Source: Deltaproteobacteria bacterium (GTDB lineage: Bacteria; Myxococcota; Myxococcia; Myxococcales; 40CM-4-68-19). Taken from it: a stretch of 64,000 nt of DNA. The stretch's first letter is position 1. Every line of letters starts with the position of its first letter. Made by a program: the position numbers and the translations under genes. The stretch covers positions 1-64,000 of the forward strand of contig JANYKT010000019.1 in assembly GCA_025358085.1 (NCBI GenBank), written 5' to 3'. Below, piece after piece: positions 1 to 13,350 of this stretch. Under the pieces are notes generated by a model that was not told the origin of the DNA, ran no database searches, and was given only the letters and a program-made list of their open reading frames with translations.

Positions 1-1
1 G

Positions 2-903
<902 letters not shown>

Positions 904-907
<4 letters not shown>

Positions 908-1172
908 GCTGTACCTGCGCGGAGCTCCCGCTCGACGCGAGCATCGGCGGGGAGGCCGACCTGCGCCGCGTGGTGCGCGCCCTGCGCCTCTTGCTGAACG
1001 ACGGGACCTTGACCGCGGTGGGCGGGGGAACCGTGGTGGCCGACCTTGCCGCGGGCCGGGCTACGGGCGAGGTCGAGCAGCTCTTCCGTTGCCTCCGCTG
1101 CCGGGCGCACTTCCGGCTCTCGGTCGAGGCGAAGTGGTCGCGCGGCAGCCTGGTCGCCTCCGACGAGGGCGC

Positions 1173-1176
<4 letters not shown>
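904..1176 (+). CDS. Small Cys-containing hypothetical protein in MoxR operon
   Basis: GTG start overlapping moxR stop (GTGA); 90 aa with CxC and CLRC motifs; stop overlaps start of the next gene. Confidence 0.6.
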
Positions 1177-2081
<905 letters not shown>

Positions 2082-4241
2082 ATGGGCTTCGCGCATCCGC
2101 TCTACCTGTGGGGCCTCGGGGCGATGGCGCTGCCCATCATCGTCCACCTGCTCAACCAGCGGCAGCCGCGCCCGCTCGCCTTCGGCGCCATCGAGTTCGT
2201 GCTGCGCTCGCAGCGGCAGAAGTCGCGGCGGCTGCGGCTGCGGCAGATCCTGCTGCTCGCGCTGCGCTGCCTGCTCATCGCGGCCGTGGCGCTGGCGCTG
2301 GCGCGGCCGTCCATCAAGCCCAAGGGAACGCAGGCTGCCGTCGCATCCGGGCCGCAGGCGACCGTGCTGGTGCTGGATGCTTCGTTATCGATGCGTTATC
2401 GAATCGGCTCGACGACCCTCTTTTCGCGCGCGCGCACCGAGGCTCTGGCCGCGCTGGATCGCCTCGGCCCCGACGAGCCGGCGGGCGTGCAGCTCTGCTA
2501 CCAGGGCGCGCCTGCCCAGGCGCCCGCGCCCTCGTTCGACCGCCTCGCCGCGCGCCGCGCGCTGCAGGAGGCGGAGCCGACTTACCTGGGCAGCGACCTG
2601 ACCGCGTGCCTCGCCGCGGCCGCGCGGGCGCTGGGCGAGAGCCCCGTCAAAGGCAAGCGCATCATCGCCTTCAGCGACCTGGCCGCGCACTCCATCCGGC
2701 TCGACGCGTTGCCGCCGCTGGTGCCTTCGGCTCCGGCCGCGGGCTCGACCACGCCGGGTCCTGGCGTGCGCCCAAGCATCGTCCTGGTCGACGCCGCGCA
2801 GGGCCGCGAGCTGCCCAACACCGCGATCACGGGCGTGCTGGTGCGGCCCTCGGCAGCACTGGGTCCGCGCGGCTACGAAGTCGTCGCCACGGTCGCCAAT
2901 TTTTCCGGCGCCGCGGTGTCCGCGCTGCCTGTCCTCCTGCGCATCGGCGCGCAGACGCTCGCCAAGGGCTTCGTCGACGTTCCCGCGCGCGGCAGCGCTC
3001 GCAAGACGCTCGGCGCGGTGCTGCCGGCCGGCGTGGTCACCGGACGCATCGAGCTCGCGCGCGACGACGCCCAGGGCCTCGACGAGGACGACGGCCAGGA
3101 CTTCACGGTCCACGTCCCGCGCGACGTGAAGGCGCTCATCGTGGACGGCGCGCCCTCGTCGTTGCGCTCGCGCGACGAGGCCTTCTTCGTCGAGGCTGCG
3201 CTCGGGCCCGCGCGCACCGGCGGCCGCATTGTTGCGCAGACCCTCGACGCGGACGCCGCGGCAGGCAATTCGCTGGACGGCATCGACGTAGTGCTGCTGC
3301 TCAACATCCCCGCGCCGCCGCGCGCCTTTGCCGAGCGGCTGCGCGCAGCGGTGACCCAGCGTGGACTGGGGCTCTTCATCGCGCTCGGCGATCACGTCGA
3401 TCCCGACGCTTACAACGACGCCTTCGGCGATCTCCTGCCGCGGCCGCTGCACCTGCTCAAGACCGCCGCGGAGCCTGGGACGCTCGAGGCCGAGGAGCAC
3501 GCCGCGCGCTTCGGCGCGATCGACTGGACGCACCCGCTCTTCCGCATTTTTGCATCGACCGAGCGCGAGGGGCTCGAGAGCGCGCGCACCTACCGCTATG
3601 CGCTTTTGAAGGTTGACCCTGCCGCCCAGGCGAAGACGTTGGCCTCTTATGACGACGGTGCTCCGGCGCTGGTCGAGGGGCGCCTGGGTGCCGGCCGGGT
3701 GCTGCTCTACACCTCGACCGCGTCGCAGGCCTGGAGCGACTGGCCCATCCGCTCTTCGTTCCTCCCGGTGCTGCAGCAGGCGGTGAGCTACCTCGCGTCG
3801 GCGCTCGACGAGAAGGTCTTGCAGGCGTCGCTGGTCGGCAACGAGCGCGTGCTGTCGCCTGCGCCGGGTCTGTCCCTGTCCTCGGTCGCGGATCCCGATG
3901 GCAAACCGGCCCCGCTGCGCCGCGAGAAGGCCGACAAGGCCGAGGTGGTGCTCGGCCCGCTCCTGCTGCCGGGGCTCTACAAGCCGCTGGTCCAGGCGCC
4001 CGGCGCGGCCGCGCGCGAGGAGCCGGATCTCTTCTTCGTCGCCACGCTCGACGCCCGCGAGAGCGATCTGCGCCGCGTCGACGAGTCCGACCTCAAAGCC
4101 CAGCTGGGTGGCGCCGGCAGCGCGCAAGTAGCCGCTTCCGCGCAGGCGGCAGAAGGCGCCCGCGGCACGCCTCTGTGGGGCGGCCTGCTGCTGCTGGCCG
4201 CGCTGGCGCTGCTCGGCGAGGGCGCGCTCACGCGGCGCTAG
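2082..4241 (+). CDS. BatA/VWA-type membrane protein (Aerotolerance regulator N-terminal-like)
   Basis: N-terminus MGFAHPLYLWGLGAMALPIIVHLLNQRQPRPLAFGAIEFVLRS is typical of BatA/DUF4159-type proteins; VWA-like LVLDASLSM; C-terminal TM; operon with MoxR/DUF58. Confidence 0.88.
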   Translation: MGFAHPLYLWGLGAMALPIIVHLLNQRQPRPLAFGAIEFVLRSQRQKSRRLRLRQILLLALRCLLIAAVALALARPSIKPKGTQAAVASGPQATVLVLDASLSMRYRIGSTTLFSRARTEALAALDRLGPDEPAGVQLCYQGAPAQAPAPSFDRLAARRALQEAEPTYLGSDLTACLAAAARALGESPVKGKRIIAFSDLAAHSIRLDALPPLVPSAPAAGSTTPGPGVRPSIVLVDAAQGRELPNTAITGVLVRPSAALGPRGYEVVATVANFSGAAVSALPVLLRIGAQTLAKGFVDVPARGSARKTLGAVLPAGVVTGRIELARDDAQGLDEDDGQDFTVHVPRDVKALIVDGAPSSLRSRDEAFFVEAALGPARTGGRIVAQTLDADAAAGNSLDGIDVVLLLNIPAPPRAFAERLRAAVTQRGLGLFIALGDHVDPDAYNDAFGDLLPRPLHLLKTAAEPGTLEAEEHAARFGAIDWTHPLFRIFASTEREGLESARTYRYALLKVDPAAQAKTLASYDDGAPALVEGRLGAGRVLLYTSTASQAWSDWPIRSSFLPVLQQAVSYLASALDEKVLQASLVGNERVLSPAPGLSLSSVADPDGKPAPLRREKADKAEVVLGPLLLPGLYKPLVQAPGAAAREEPDLFFVATLDARESDLRRVDESDLKAQLGGAGSAQVAASAQAAEGARGTPLWGGLLLLAALALLGEGALTRR

Positions 4242-4786
4242 AGCTCGAAGCCAAGCGCGAGCGTCACGTCCGGCGCCGCCTGCGCATGGCTGGAGCCTTG
4301 CACCTTGTCAGAGTGCAACAGGAAGTAGAGCCCACCGCCCGCGCCCGCTTCGATAACAAACGCGCTCCACTTCCATTGCCAGCCTGCGGTCAGCGTTGCG
4401 GCGCTGGAGTGGATCCAGTTGCCGGGCTGGTGCTCGGCCGGATCGCCTGGCGTCTTTTGGGTGTTGAAGGCAAACAGCGGCGAGACAAAGAAGCGGCCGC
4501 CGCGGTCGCCGCTGTACCAGCGCGCGCCAGCGACGGCGCCATAGCCGGGACCGCCGTAGGAATCGCCGAAGCCGAACGGGAGCGGGCTGACGTCCACGGT
4601 GGTGGAGGCGATCAGGCCGGTTCCGGCGAAGAGGGCGAAGTGGCCCGCGCGCACCTCGAGGCGCGCGCCGGCCTGGCCTTGCGCGAGACCGAGGCCCGCC
4701 AGCAGCGCGACGTGCACGCCTTCGTCGGCGCGGGCTGGCGTGGCGAAAAGAACCACGGTTGCGAGCAGGGCGGGGATCGGGCGCAC
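4238..4786 (-). CDS. Hypothetical secreted/outer-membrane protein
   Basis: GTG start at 4786; signal-peptide-like VRPIPALLATVVLFATPARA; Gly/aromatic-rich beta-barrel-like remainder. Confidence 0.6.
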   Translation of the reverse strand: MRPIPALLATVVLFATPARADEGVHVALLAGLGLAQGQAGARLEVRAGHFALFAGTGLIASTTVDVSPLPFGFGDSYGGPGYGAVAGARWYSGDRGGRFFVSPLFAFNTQKTPGDPAEHQPGNWIHSSAATLTAGWQWKWSAFVIEAGAGGGLYFLLHSDKVQGSSHAQAAPDVTLALGFEL

Positions 4787-4878
4787 CGGAAGAAGGAGTC
4801 CGCGCAACGGAGATTGGCCACCGCCACCGCGCCGCTTGGCCGTCCGCGGCCAGGGCTCGCAGGCGCCCGACCGTCGGG

Positions 4879-5565
4879 CTAGAGACCCTTGACGTCGACC
4901 AGTTCCCATTGCGCGTCTTCGACGAGGCCGACGCCAGCGGCATAGGTCTCGGTGTACTTGCGCAACGTCTTTTTGCCTTGGCGCTGCACCACGGCCAGCA
5001 CCAGGCAGTCGGCGAAGCTGCGCCCGGCCGCCTTGCAATTCTTGCCCGCGCTGCGGACGTTGCGCTCGAGAGCGACCGGGCCCAGGCTTTCGCGCCAGCC
5101 GGCCCCCACTCGCAGCGGCGCGGGCAGCACCAGCCGGTCCATCGTCTGCGGTTCCTGCGTACCCTCGCCCTTCGCGCGGACCATGAAGATGCCGGCTTTG
5201 CGCAGCTCGTAGGTGAGTTCGGTGGACGGCTTTGCCAGGCGGGCAATGATCATGGTGCAGGACTCGCGCAGCGTTCCGGCAGTGTCTGCGTCCGCCGGGC
5301 GGCTCTCGAGCACCTCGCACGAAGCGCCAGCGGGCGGCAGGTCTTCACGCCCGGCCGCGCGGCCCTCGTAGATGCGGATGAGCCCGGTACGAGAGGCAAA
5401 CCAGTGCGTCGGGTCCTTCGATGCCTGCCCGTTTGCGTTGCCGATCGTTCTTCCGGTTGTCGGGCCGGGAGGCTTGACCGGCACCCGGTGCGAGGTCTTT
5501 CGCGCCGACGCAGTCCCTGCCGCGCAGAAAAGCAGCGCGCAAAGCCAGAGCTTCAAGCGCGCCAC
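4879..5565 (-). CDS. Hypothetical secreted protein
   Basis: 228 aa ORF with signal-peptide-like MARLKLWLCALLFCAAGTASA. Confidence 0.65.
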   Translation of the reverse strand: MARLKLWLCALLFCAAGTASARKTSHRVPVKPPGPTTGRTIGNANGQASKDPTHWFASRTGLIRIYEGRAAGREDLPPAGASCEVLESRPADADTAGTLRESCTMIIARLAKPSTELTYELRKAGIFMVRAKGEGTQEPQTMDRLVLPAPLRVGAGWRESLGPVALERNVRSAGKNCKAAGRSFADCLVLAVVQRQGKKTLRKYTETYAAGVGLVEDAQWELVDVKGL

Positions 5566-6695
5566 TCGGTCGGGTCATTGCGGCGGCGCTCGGCAACTGG
5601 GCTCGCGGGATCGAACAACTGCTCGGCGAACGCTTTGTGCTCGGGGGTGCCGCACGCAGCCTTGGCGCTCGCCGGATCAATCGCGCTCGCCGGCCGCGCG
5701 AACTTCTGCAAGATCGCCACGCGCGCCGCAGCCTCGGCCAGCCGCGGGCGCGGGAGCGGGCCCGATCGAGCGCCGCGCGCGAGACCGTCGATGGCGTCGT
5801 ACTGGTGCGCGAGCGTGTGGCAGATGAGCACGGCGTCCACCCCGGCCTCGAGGGCAAGCTCCGCAGCGTCGGCGATGCCATAGATGTCGGCGATGGCCTT
5901 CATTTCCAGGTCGTCGGAGATGCAGCAGCCCTTGAATTCCACTTCGTCGCGGAGCAGCCGCATGGCGCTGCTCGAGAGCGTGGCCGGGGTGCTCTCGAAA
6001 GCCTCGAACCGCACATGCGCCGTCATGACTGACGCGAGACCCGCCCGCGCGGCCGCTACGAATGGCACCAACTCCACTTCCCAGAGGCGGCTCTTGTCGT
6101 GCGCGAGGCGGGGCAGCGTCATGTGCGAGTCCTGCGAGGTGTCGCCGTGGCCAGGAAAGTGCTTGGCGCACGAGGCGACGCCCTGAGACTCAAGCCCCTT
6201 CGCCAGCGCCACGCCGAGCTTCGCGACCCGCTGCGGGCTACGGCCGAAAGAGCGATCGGCGATGACTGGGTTGTCCGGGTTTGTGTCCACATCCATGACC
6301 GGCGCGAAGTCGAGATCGATGCCGCAGGCCGCAAGTTCGACCGCGATCATCCGGCCGACGCGGTCGGCGATTGCGACCCCGCTGAGTCCGTCCAGGCCGC
6401 CCGCCTCGTCGATGACGCCGAGCCTGCGCATGTTGGGCCACTCGGTCCAGTGCGGCCCGCACAGCCGCTGCACGCGCCCACCTTCCTGGTCGATGGACAC
6501 CAACAGCGGCCCGGGCGCGGCGGCCTTGAGCGAGCGCGACAGCTCGGCTACCTGCGCCGGATCGTGGATGTTGCGCGCGAAGAGGATCACGCCTCCAATG
6601 CCGCGGCGGACCAGCGCAAGCTCGTCGGGCGTTGCCTCGGTGCCCTGGATTCCGACGATGAGACAATGCGCGGCGTCGCGGTCGAGGTCTTGCAT
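5553..6695 (-). CDS. nagZ: Beta-N-acetylhexosaminidase, glycoside hydrolase family 3
   Basis: GGVILFARNIHDPAQ, VSIDQEGGRVQRL, CAKHFPGHGDTSQDSHMTLP, VMTAHVRFEAFE, ISDDLEMKAI. Confidence 0.93.
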   Translation of the reverse strand: MQDLDRDAAHCLIVGIQGTEATPDELALVRRGIGGVILFARNIHDPAQVAELSRSLKAAAPGPLLVSIDQEGGRVQRLCGPHWTEWPNMRRLGVIDEAGGLDGLSGVAIADRVGRMIAVELAACGIDLDFAPVMDVDTNPDNPVIADRSFGRSPQRVAKLGVALAKGLESQGVASCAKHFPGHGDTSQDSHMTLPRLAHDKSRLWEVELVPFVAAARAGLASVMTAHVRFEAFESTPATLSSSAMRLLRDEVEFKGCCISDDLEMKAIADIYGIADAAELALEAGVDAVLICHTLAHQYDAIDGLARGARSGPLPRPRLAEAAARVAILQKFARPASAIDPASAKAACGTPEHKAFAEQLFDPASPVAERRRNDPTEWRA

Positions 6696-6824
6696 CGTTC
6701 ACTCTCCTTGGGGGCCCGACGAAATCGTCGCACTCTCGCATGGCGGGATGCGACGGGGAAGATCGCGTGTTGTGCTGTTGGGCAGCGCTCAATGCAATGT
6801 ACAAAAGCCTGCGCAAAGGTTTGA

Positions 6825-6851
6825 TTACCCGACAGATTCATTGCCGGGTAA
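6825..6851. promoter_or_regulatory. Candidate operator (inverted repeat) in the nagZ/dacB divergent region
   Basis: TTACCCG-acagattcattgc-CGGGTAA, perfect 7-bp inverted repeat with 13-nt spacer. Confidence 0.35.
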
Positions 6852-6904
6852 GCGGGCGCTTGGTACCATTGACAAACGGCGCCCGTGGGCCGGAAAGAGG
6901 ATTT

Positions 6905-9538
6905 GTGCAGCAGCGTTTCACCCCTCGAAACTTGATCGCTCTCACGGTGCTCTGCCTCGCCGCGCCCGCCGCGCATGCTGGCGCGGGGGACCGCGAGGTT
7001 TTGCGCCGGGCCATCGATCAGCTGCTCTCACAGCAGCCGCTCGCGGGCGCGCACGTTTCGGTGCAGGTCGACTCATTGGAGGACGGCCAGACCGTCTTCT
7101 CCCGCCGGCCGGATGACCTGCTCAACCCGGCCTCGAATACCAAGCTCGTCACCAGCGCTGCGGCGCTGCTGCGGCTCGGCCCGGAATATCGCTTCACTAC
7201 CGACTACCTGGCGGACAAGCCGCTGCAGCGCGGGCGGGTCGCCGTCCTCTATGTGAAGGGCCGCGGCGACCCTTCCGTCACCACCGAGCGGCTGGCCGGA
7301 CTGGTCGCAGATCTCTGGCATCGCGGGGTGCGCAGCGTCGGCGACATCGTGCTCGATGACACCCACTTCGACCGCGAGCAGTATGGCGCCGGCTGGGAAC
7401 AGGAGTCGTCCGACAAGTCCTGGGCAGCCGGCGTTGGCGCGCTCTCGCTGAACCACAACTCGATCGCTATCTACATCACGCCCGCCGAGCGCACGGGCCA
7501 GCGGGCGCGCGTCGAGGTGGAGCCAGACGCGAGCGACTATTTCATCATCGAGAACCAGGTCCAGACGGTGCGCGCGAACGCGCGCCGCAAGCTCCGGCCC
7601 CACACCAGTGCCGACGGCGAGCGCACCCGCGTGCTGGTGGAGGGCCGGGTGGCGGTCCGTGGCGACGCGACGGTGATGTACCGGCGCGTCGGTGACCCCA
7701 CCTTTTATTACGGCCAGGTGCTGAAGCTGTTGCTCCGGCAGCGCGGCATCCGGGTCGCCGGAGCGGTCAAGCGTGGCGCTGCGCCCGAGACGGCCACGCT
7801 GATCGAGACCTACGAGTCGCCCGAGCTCGCCGAGATCGTGCGCGACATGAACAAGGTGTCCTCGAATTTTATCGCCGAGATGCTGGTGAAGACGCTCGGT
7901 GCCGAGCTCAAGGGAGCGCCCGGCACCTGGCCAAAGGGTCTCGAGGTTACCGAAGATCTGCTGGGTGAGCTGGGCCTGCCGCGGGGCACCTACCAGCTCA
8001 AGAACGGCAGCGGGCTGAACGACACCAACCGCTTTTCGGCGCATCAGCTGACGACCTTGCTGGGCGCCATCTGGAAGCGCTTTCCGGTGGCGTCCGAGTT
8101 CATCGCCTCACTCGGAATCGCGGCGCGCGACGGCACCATGCGGTTGCGTATGGAAGGCACCGACGCCGCTGGCCGGCTGCGCGCCAAGACCGGGACGCTC
8201 GAACATGTGACCGCGCTCTCGGGCTTCGTGCAGAGCCTGGGCGGCGAGCGGTTCGTCTTCTCCATCCTGGTCAATGACTGGGCGGGGAAGAGTGGGCCGG
8301 TGCTTTCGTCGATCGACCGCATGGGCGGCATGCTGGCCTCGTCGGGCGCGCCGGAGCAGTCGGCGCGCGACGCAGCGCTGGCGGCGCTCATCTCGGCCGC
8401 GCCGGTCGAGGCGCAGCCGGCAGAGCTGAAGGCGCGCATCGCGACCTATGCGGCGCTGGCGACCGCTGCCGACAAGCGCAACCTGCCCTTCCTGCGATCA
8501 GCGTTGCGGACCGAGCGCGACCCGCTCCTGCGCGTGGCGGTGGCAGACGCGCTCTACCGCAGCGACCCCGATCAGGGCGGCGGCCCGCTGATCGAGGCGA
8601 TGCCGGCTTCGCCCGATTTCTTCCTGCGGTTGCGGGCGGTGGGGCGAGAGCTCGCGCTGCCGGTGCCGGCGGTGTCGTCGCTGCTCGACCTCGCGGTAGA
8701 CGGCAACGGCGAAGCGCTGCTGCGGCTTCTTGCCATCGCGCCGCTCGCGCGCGGCTTAGGTCATGACGAGCAGCTCGAGGGCATGCTCTCGGATGGTTTG
8801 CTCGAAGTGGGCGAGGCTTCGCCAGAGGAGCTGACGGTGGCACTGCGCGGCGCGCCCGCAGCGCAGGCACTCGCGGCAGTGGAGCTGCTCTCCGTCGGGC
8901 TTGCCCAGGCGCATCGGGACGCGGGGCAGTTCCCCCTCTCGGCCACGCTCAAGGCCGCGGTCAGCGTGGCCGGCCCGCAATCCGACGACCTGCAGCGATG
9001 GATTGGACTGCTCGAACATCGCACACCAACACCGGGGGCGGCGCCCGCCACTGCAGCGCCGCAATCGCCCTCCACCTCTCCTCTCGCGCAGGCCTCAACC
9101 GCTCCGTCGATAGCGCAGGTCGCCACCGCTCCCCTCGCGACGCAGGTTGCCGACGCTCCGTTTGCAACGCAGGTTGCCGCCGCTCCGCCCGCACCGCAAG
9201 TCGCCATCGCTCCGTTTGCAACGCAGGTTGCCGGCGCTCCGCCCGCACCGCGCGGCTCCGACGCTCGCTTTGCAACGCAGGCCTCTGACGCTCGACCCGC
9301 ACCGCAAGGCTCCGACGCCAGAAACGCCGCGTTCGTCGTTTCCGCATCACCGGCGCTGTCGACGGCCTCGGCGGGAACTCCGGGAAGCAACCTTCCGGCG
9401 CCGGTCGCCGCGCCCGGTTCCAGTGCGGTCAAATCCGGACGCAGCGGTTCGAGTGCAGACGGCGTGCCGTCCCCCGGCGCCAACGTCCTTTTGCCTGCGG
9501 CGCTGTCCGCGCCGAAGACCGCCGAGCCCGCTCGCTAG
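6905..9538 (+). CDS. dacB: D-alanyl-D-alanine carboxypeptidase/endopeptidase (PBP4, S13 family) with long C-terminal extension
   Basis: GTG at 6905 preceded by [29 protein letters not shown] (SxxK), SLNHNS, KTGTLEHVTALSGF; extension ends in Ala/Pro repeats. Confidence 0.9.
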   Translation: MQQRFTPRNLIALTVLCLAAPAAHAGAGDREVLRRAIDQLLSQQPLAGAHVSVQVDSLEDGQTVFSRRPDDLLNPASNTKLVTSAAALLRLGPEYRFTTDYLADKPLQRGRVAVLYVKGRGDPSVTTERLAGLVADLWHRGVRSVGDIVLDDTHFDREQYGAGWEQESSDKSWAAGVGALSLNHNSIAIYITPAERTGQRARVEVEPDASDYFIIENQVQTVRANARRKLRPHTSADGERTRVLVEGRVAVRGDATVMYRRVGDPTFYYGQVLKLLLRQRGIRVAGAVKRGAAPETATLIETYESPELAEIVRDMNKVSSNFIAEMLVKTLGAELKGAPGTWPKGLEVTEDLLGELGLPRGTYQLKNGSGLNDTNRFSAHQLTTLLGAIWKRFPVASEFIASLGIAARDGTMRLRMEGTDAAGRLRAKTGTLEHVTALSGFVQSLGGERFVFSILVNDWAGKSGPVLSSIDRMGGMLASSGAPEQSARDAALAALISAAPVEAQPAELKARIATYAALATAADKRNLPFLRSALRTERDPLLRVAVADALYRSDPDQGGGPLIEAMPASPDFFLRLRAVGRELALPVPAVSSLLDLAVDGNGEALLRLLAIAPLARGLGHDEQLEGMLSDGLLEVGEASPEELTVALRGAPAAQALAAVELLSVGLAQAHRDAGQFPLSATLKAAVSVAGPQSDDLQRWIGLLEHRTPTPGAAPATAAPQSPSTSPLAQASTAPSIAQVATAPLATQVADAPFATQVAAAPPAPQVAIAPFATQVAGAPPAPRGSDARFATQASDARPAPQGSDARNAAFVVSASPALSTASAGTPGSNLPAPVAAPGSSAVKSGRSGSSADGVPSPGANVLLPAALSAPKTAEPAR
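9101..9316 (+). repeat. 27-bp (9-aa) tandem repeat, about 8 degenerate copies, in the 3' end of dacB
   Basis: Encodes APSIAQVAT/APLATQVAD/APFATQVAA/APPAPQVAI/APFATQVAG/APPAPRGSD/ARFATQASD/ARPAPQGSD. Confidence 0.9.
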
Positions 9539-9619
9539 CAGAGATCGGGGCGCCCCTTCGCGACCCGATGTCAGGGCCCTGTGCTACGTTCCGTGCTCCA
9601 CAACGCAAGCGAGGCGAGC

Positions 9620-10132
<513 letters not shown>

Positions 10133-10141
10133 AAAACGACC

Positions 10142-11974
<1,833 letters not shown>

Positions 11975-11988
11975 AGATTCCTTTTCGT

Positions 11989-12672
11989 TCAGCTGCCGTC
12001 CGCGGCGCGGACGATTGGAAGTGGGTCTGCAGAGCCCGATGCCCAGGGCGGTGAACAGTGGCCGGTGCGCGCGCTGTGCACGCCGCCTTCCGCCAGCACG
12101 AGATGGTCGGCGACGCCGATACCGAGCGCGCGTCCGACCTCGTCGAGGTGCATCGCCAGCCGGTGATCTTCCGCCGAAGGCGAAGGATCTCCCGAGGGGT
12201 GGTTGTGGGCGAAGACGACGGACGCCGCGCCGCGTACGATGGCCGGAACGAAGGCGTCGCGCGGCAGGACCGAGCACTGCGTGAGGCCGCCGGCGGCAAT
12301 GCGCACCGTCGCGATCTCGTCCAGCCGCGCGCTCAGCAGGATCACCCAGAATTCTTCGTGCGACAGGTGCGCGAGCCGGGGCCAGAGCACACGCGCGGAG
12401 TCCTCGGCGCGCAGGAGACGCGGCCGCTCCGGGCCACGGGCGATCACGGCGCGCCGTCCCAACTCGAGCGCGGCCAGGAGCCGGCTCGCTTGTCGTCTGC
12501 GCAGCCCCTGCGTCTCGAGAAGCTCTACAGGCCGCGCCCGGCGCAGGCTGGCGAGGCCGCCGCGCAGGATTCGCAGCGCGAGCAGATCCGGCTCGTTGCC
12601 TCCCAGCAGGGCTGCAACCAGCTCCTGTTCGGAGAGGTCGGCGGTGCCTTCCGCGAGAATGCGCTCATGCAT
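11989..12672 (-). CDS. radC: RadC family JAB/MPN domain protein
   Basis: LSHEEFWVILLSARLDEI...VVFAHNHPSGDPSPSAEDHRLAMHL...VADHLVLAEGG. Confidence 0.92.
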   Translation of the reverse strand: MHERILAEGTADLSEQELVAALLGGNEPDLLALRILRGGLASLRRARPVELLETQGLRRRQASRLLAALELGRRAVIARGPERPRLLRAEDSARVLWPRLAHLSHEEFWVILLSARLDEIATVRIAAGGLTQCSVLPRDAFVPAIVRGAASVVFAHNHPSGDPSPSAEDHRLAMHLDEVGRALGIGVADHLVLAEGGVHSARTGHCSPPWASGSADPLPIVRAADGS

Positions 12673-12787
12673 GAAGAACCATGCTGGACGCTGATTGCAG
12701 CGAGTGTGCCAGCGGCCGCGCAGAGACGAGCGCGCTTTTGATCCTCGCCAGAATCGGGGCTTAAGCGCCCAGAATCGGACCCCGAAT

Positions 12788-13249
12788 CTAGAAGCGCGCC
12801 GAGAGCGCGAAGAAAGCCTTGATCTTGTCGTTCGTCTCGCGCAGTCGCGACGAAAGCGTGCGGACGAAGGTCCAGAGCAGCTCGTAGGCGAGGTCCTTGT
12901 GCAGGAACATCAGCTCCTCGAGGTCCGCCTTCTGGATCACATAGAGCGTGCACGCGAGGTGCGAAGTGGCGTCGGCCGAGCGGGGCGTGTCATCGATCAG
13001 CGCCATCTCGCCGAAGTAACTGCCCGGCTCGAGGATTGCGAGAGCCTCTTCACCAACCCCCGGCACCATCTTGGAGATACGCACCTTGCCCTGCGCGATG
13101 ATGTACATCTCGGTGCCGACCTCGCCCTCCTGGAATACGCGCTCGTTCGCCTTCACCTGCTTCTGCGAAGCGATTTCCGCAACCTTCTGCAGATGGTCGA
13201 TAGTGAGGTTCGCGAAGAGGGGAATCTTCTTGAGCTGAGCAGTATCCAA
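12788..13249 (-). CDS. Cyclic nucleotide-binding domain protein
   Basis: LKKIPLFANLTIDHLQKVAEIA...GTEMYIIAQGKVRISK...LAILEPGSYFGEMALIDDTPRSADATS. Confidence 0.9.
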   Translation of the reverse strand: MDTAQLKKIPLFANLTIDHLQKVAEIASQKQVKANERVFQEGEVGTEMYIIAQGKVRISKMVPGVGEEALAILEPGSYFGEMALIDDTPRSADATSHLACTLYVIQKADLEELMFLHKDLAYELLWTFVRTLSSRLRETNDKIKAFFALSARF

Positions 13250-13350
13250 GGGCCTCTCCGGTAAGGATAAGACTGTAACAGAACACCCTTTCGCGCGCGC
13301 CTTTTCGCCGCCCGCCGATTAGACTCACATCCTCTGAAGGAGGCACCTAA

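Noticed and set aside
2385-4127. 580-aa minus-strand ORF opposite the BatA-like gene (and similar long antisense ORFs elsewhere, e.g. 18859-20961, 50732-52186)
   Set aside because: Arg/Gly/Ala-rich, no recognisable domains, mirror of strongly supported + genes; typical antisense open frames of high-GC DNA.
8961-9350. Minus- and alternate-frame ORFs with striking repeats (RAERRQPALQTERR..., NAGCRRSARTA...)
   Set aside because: They arise automatically because the 27-bp repeat in dacB is a multiple of 3 and GC-rich; dacB is the supported frame.
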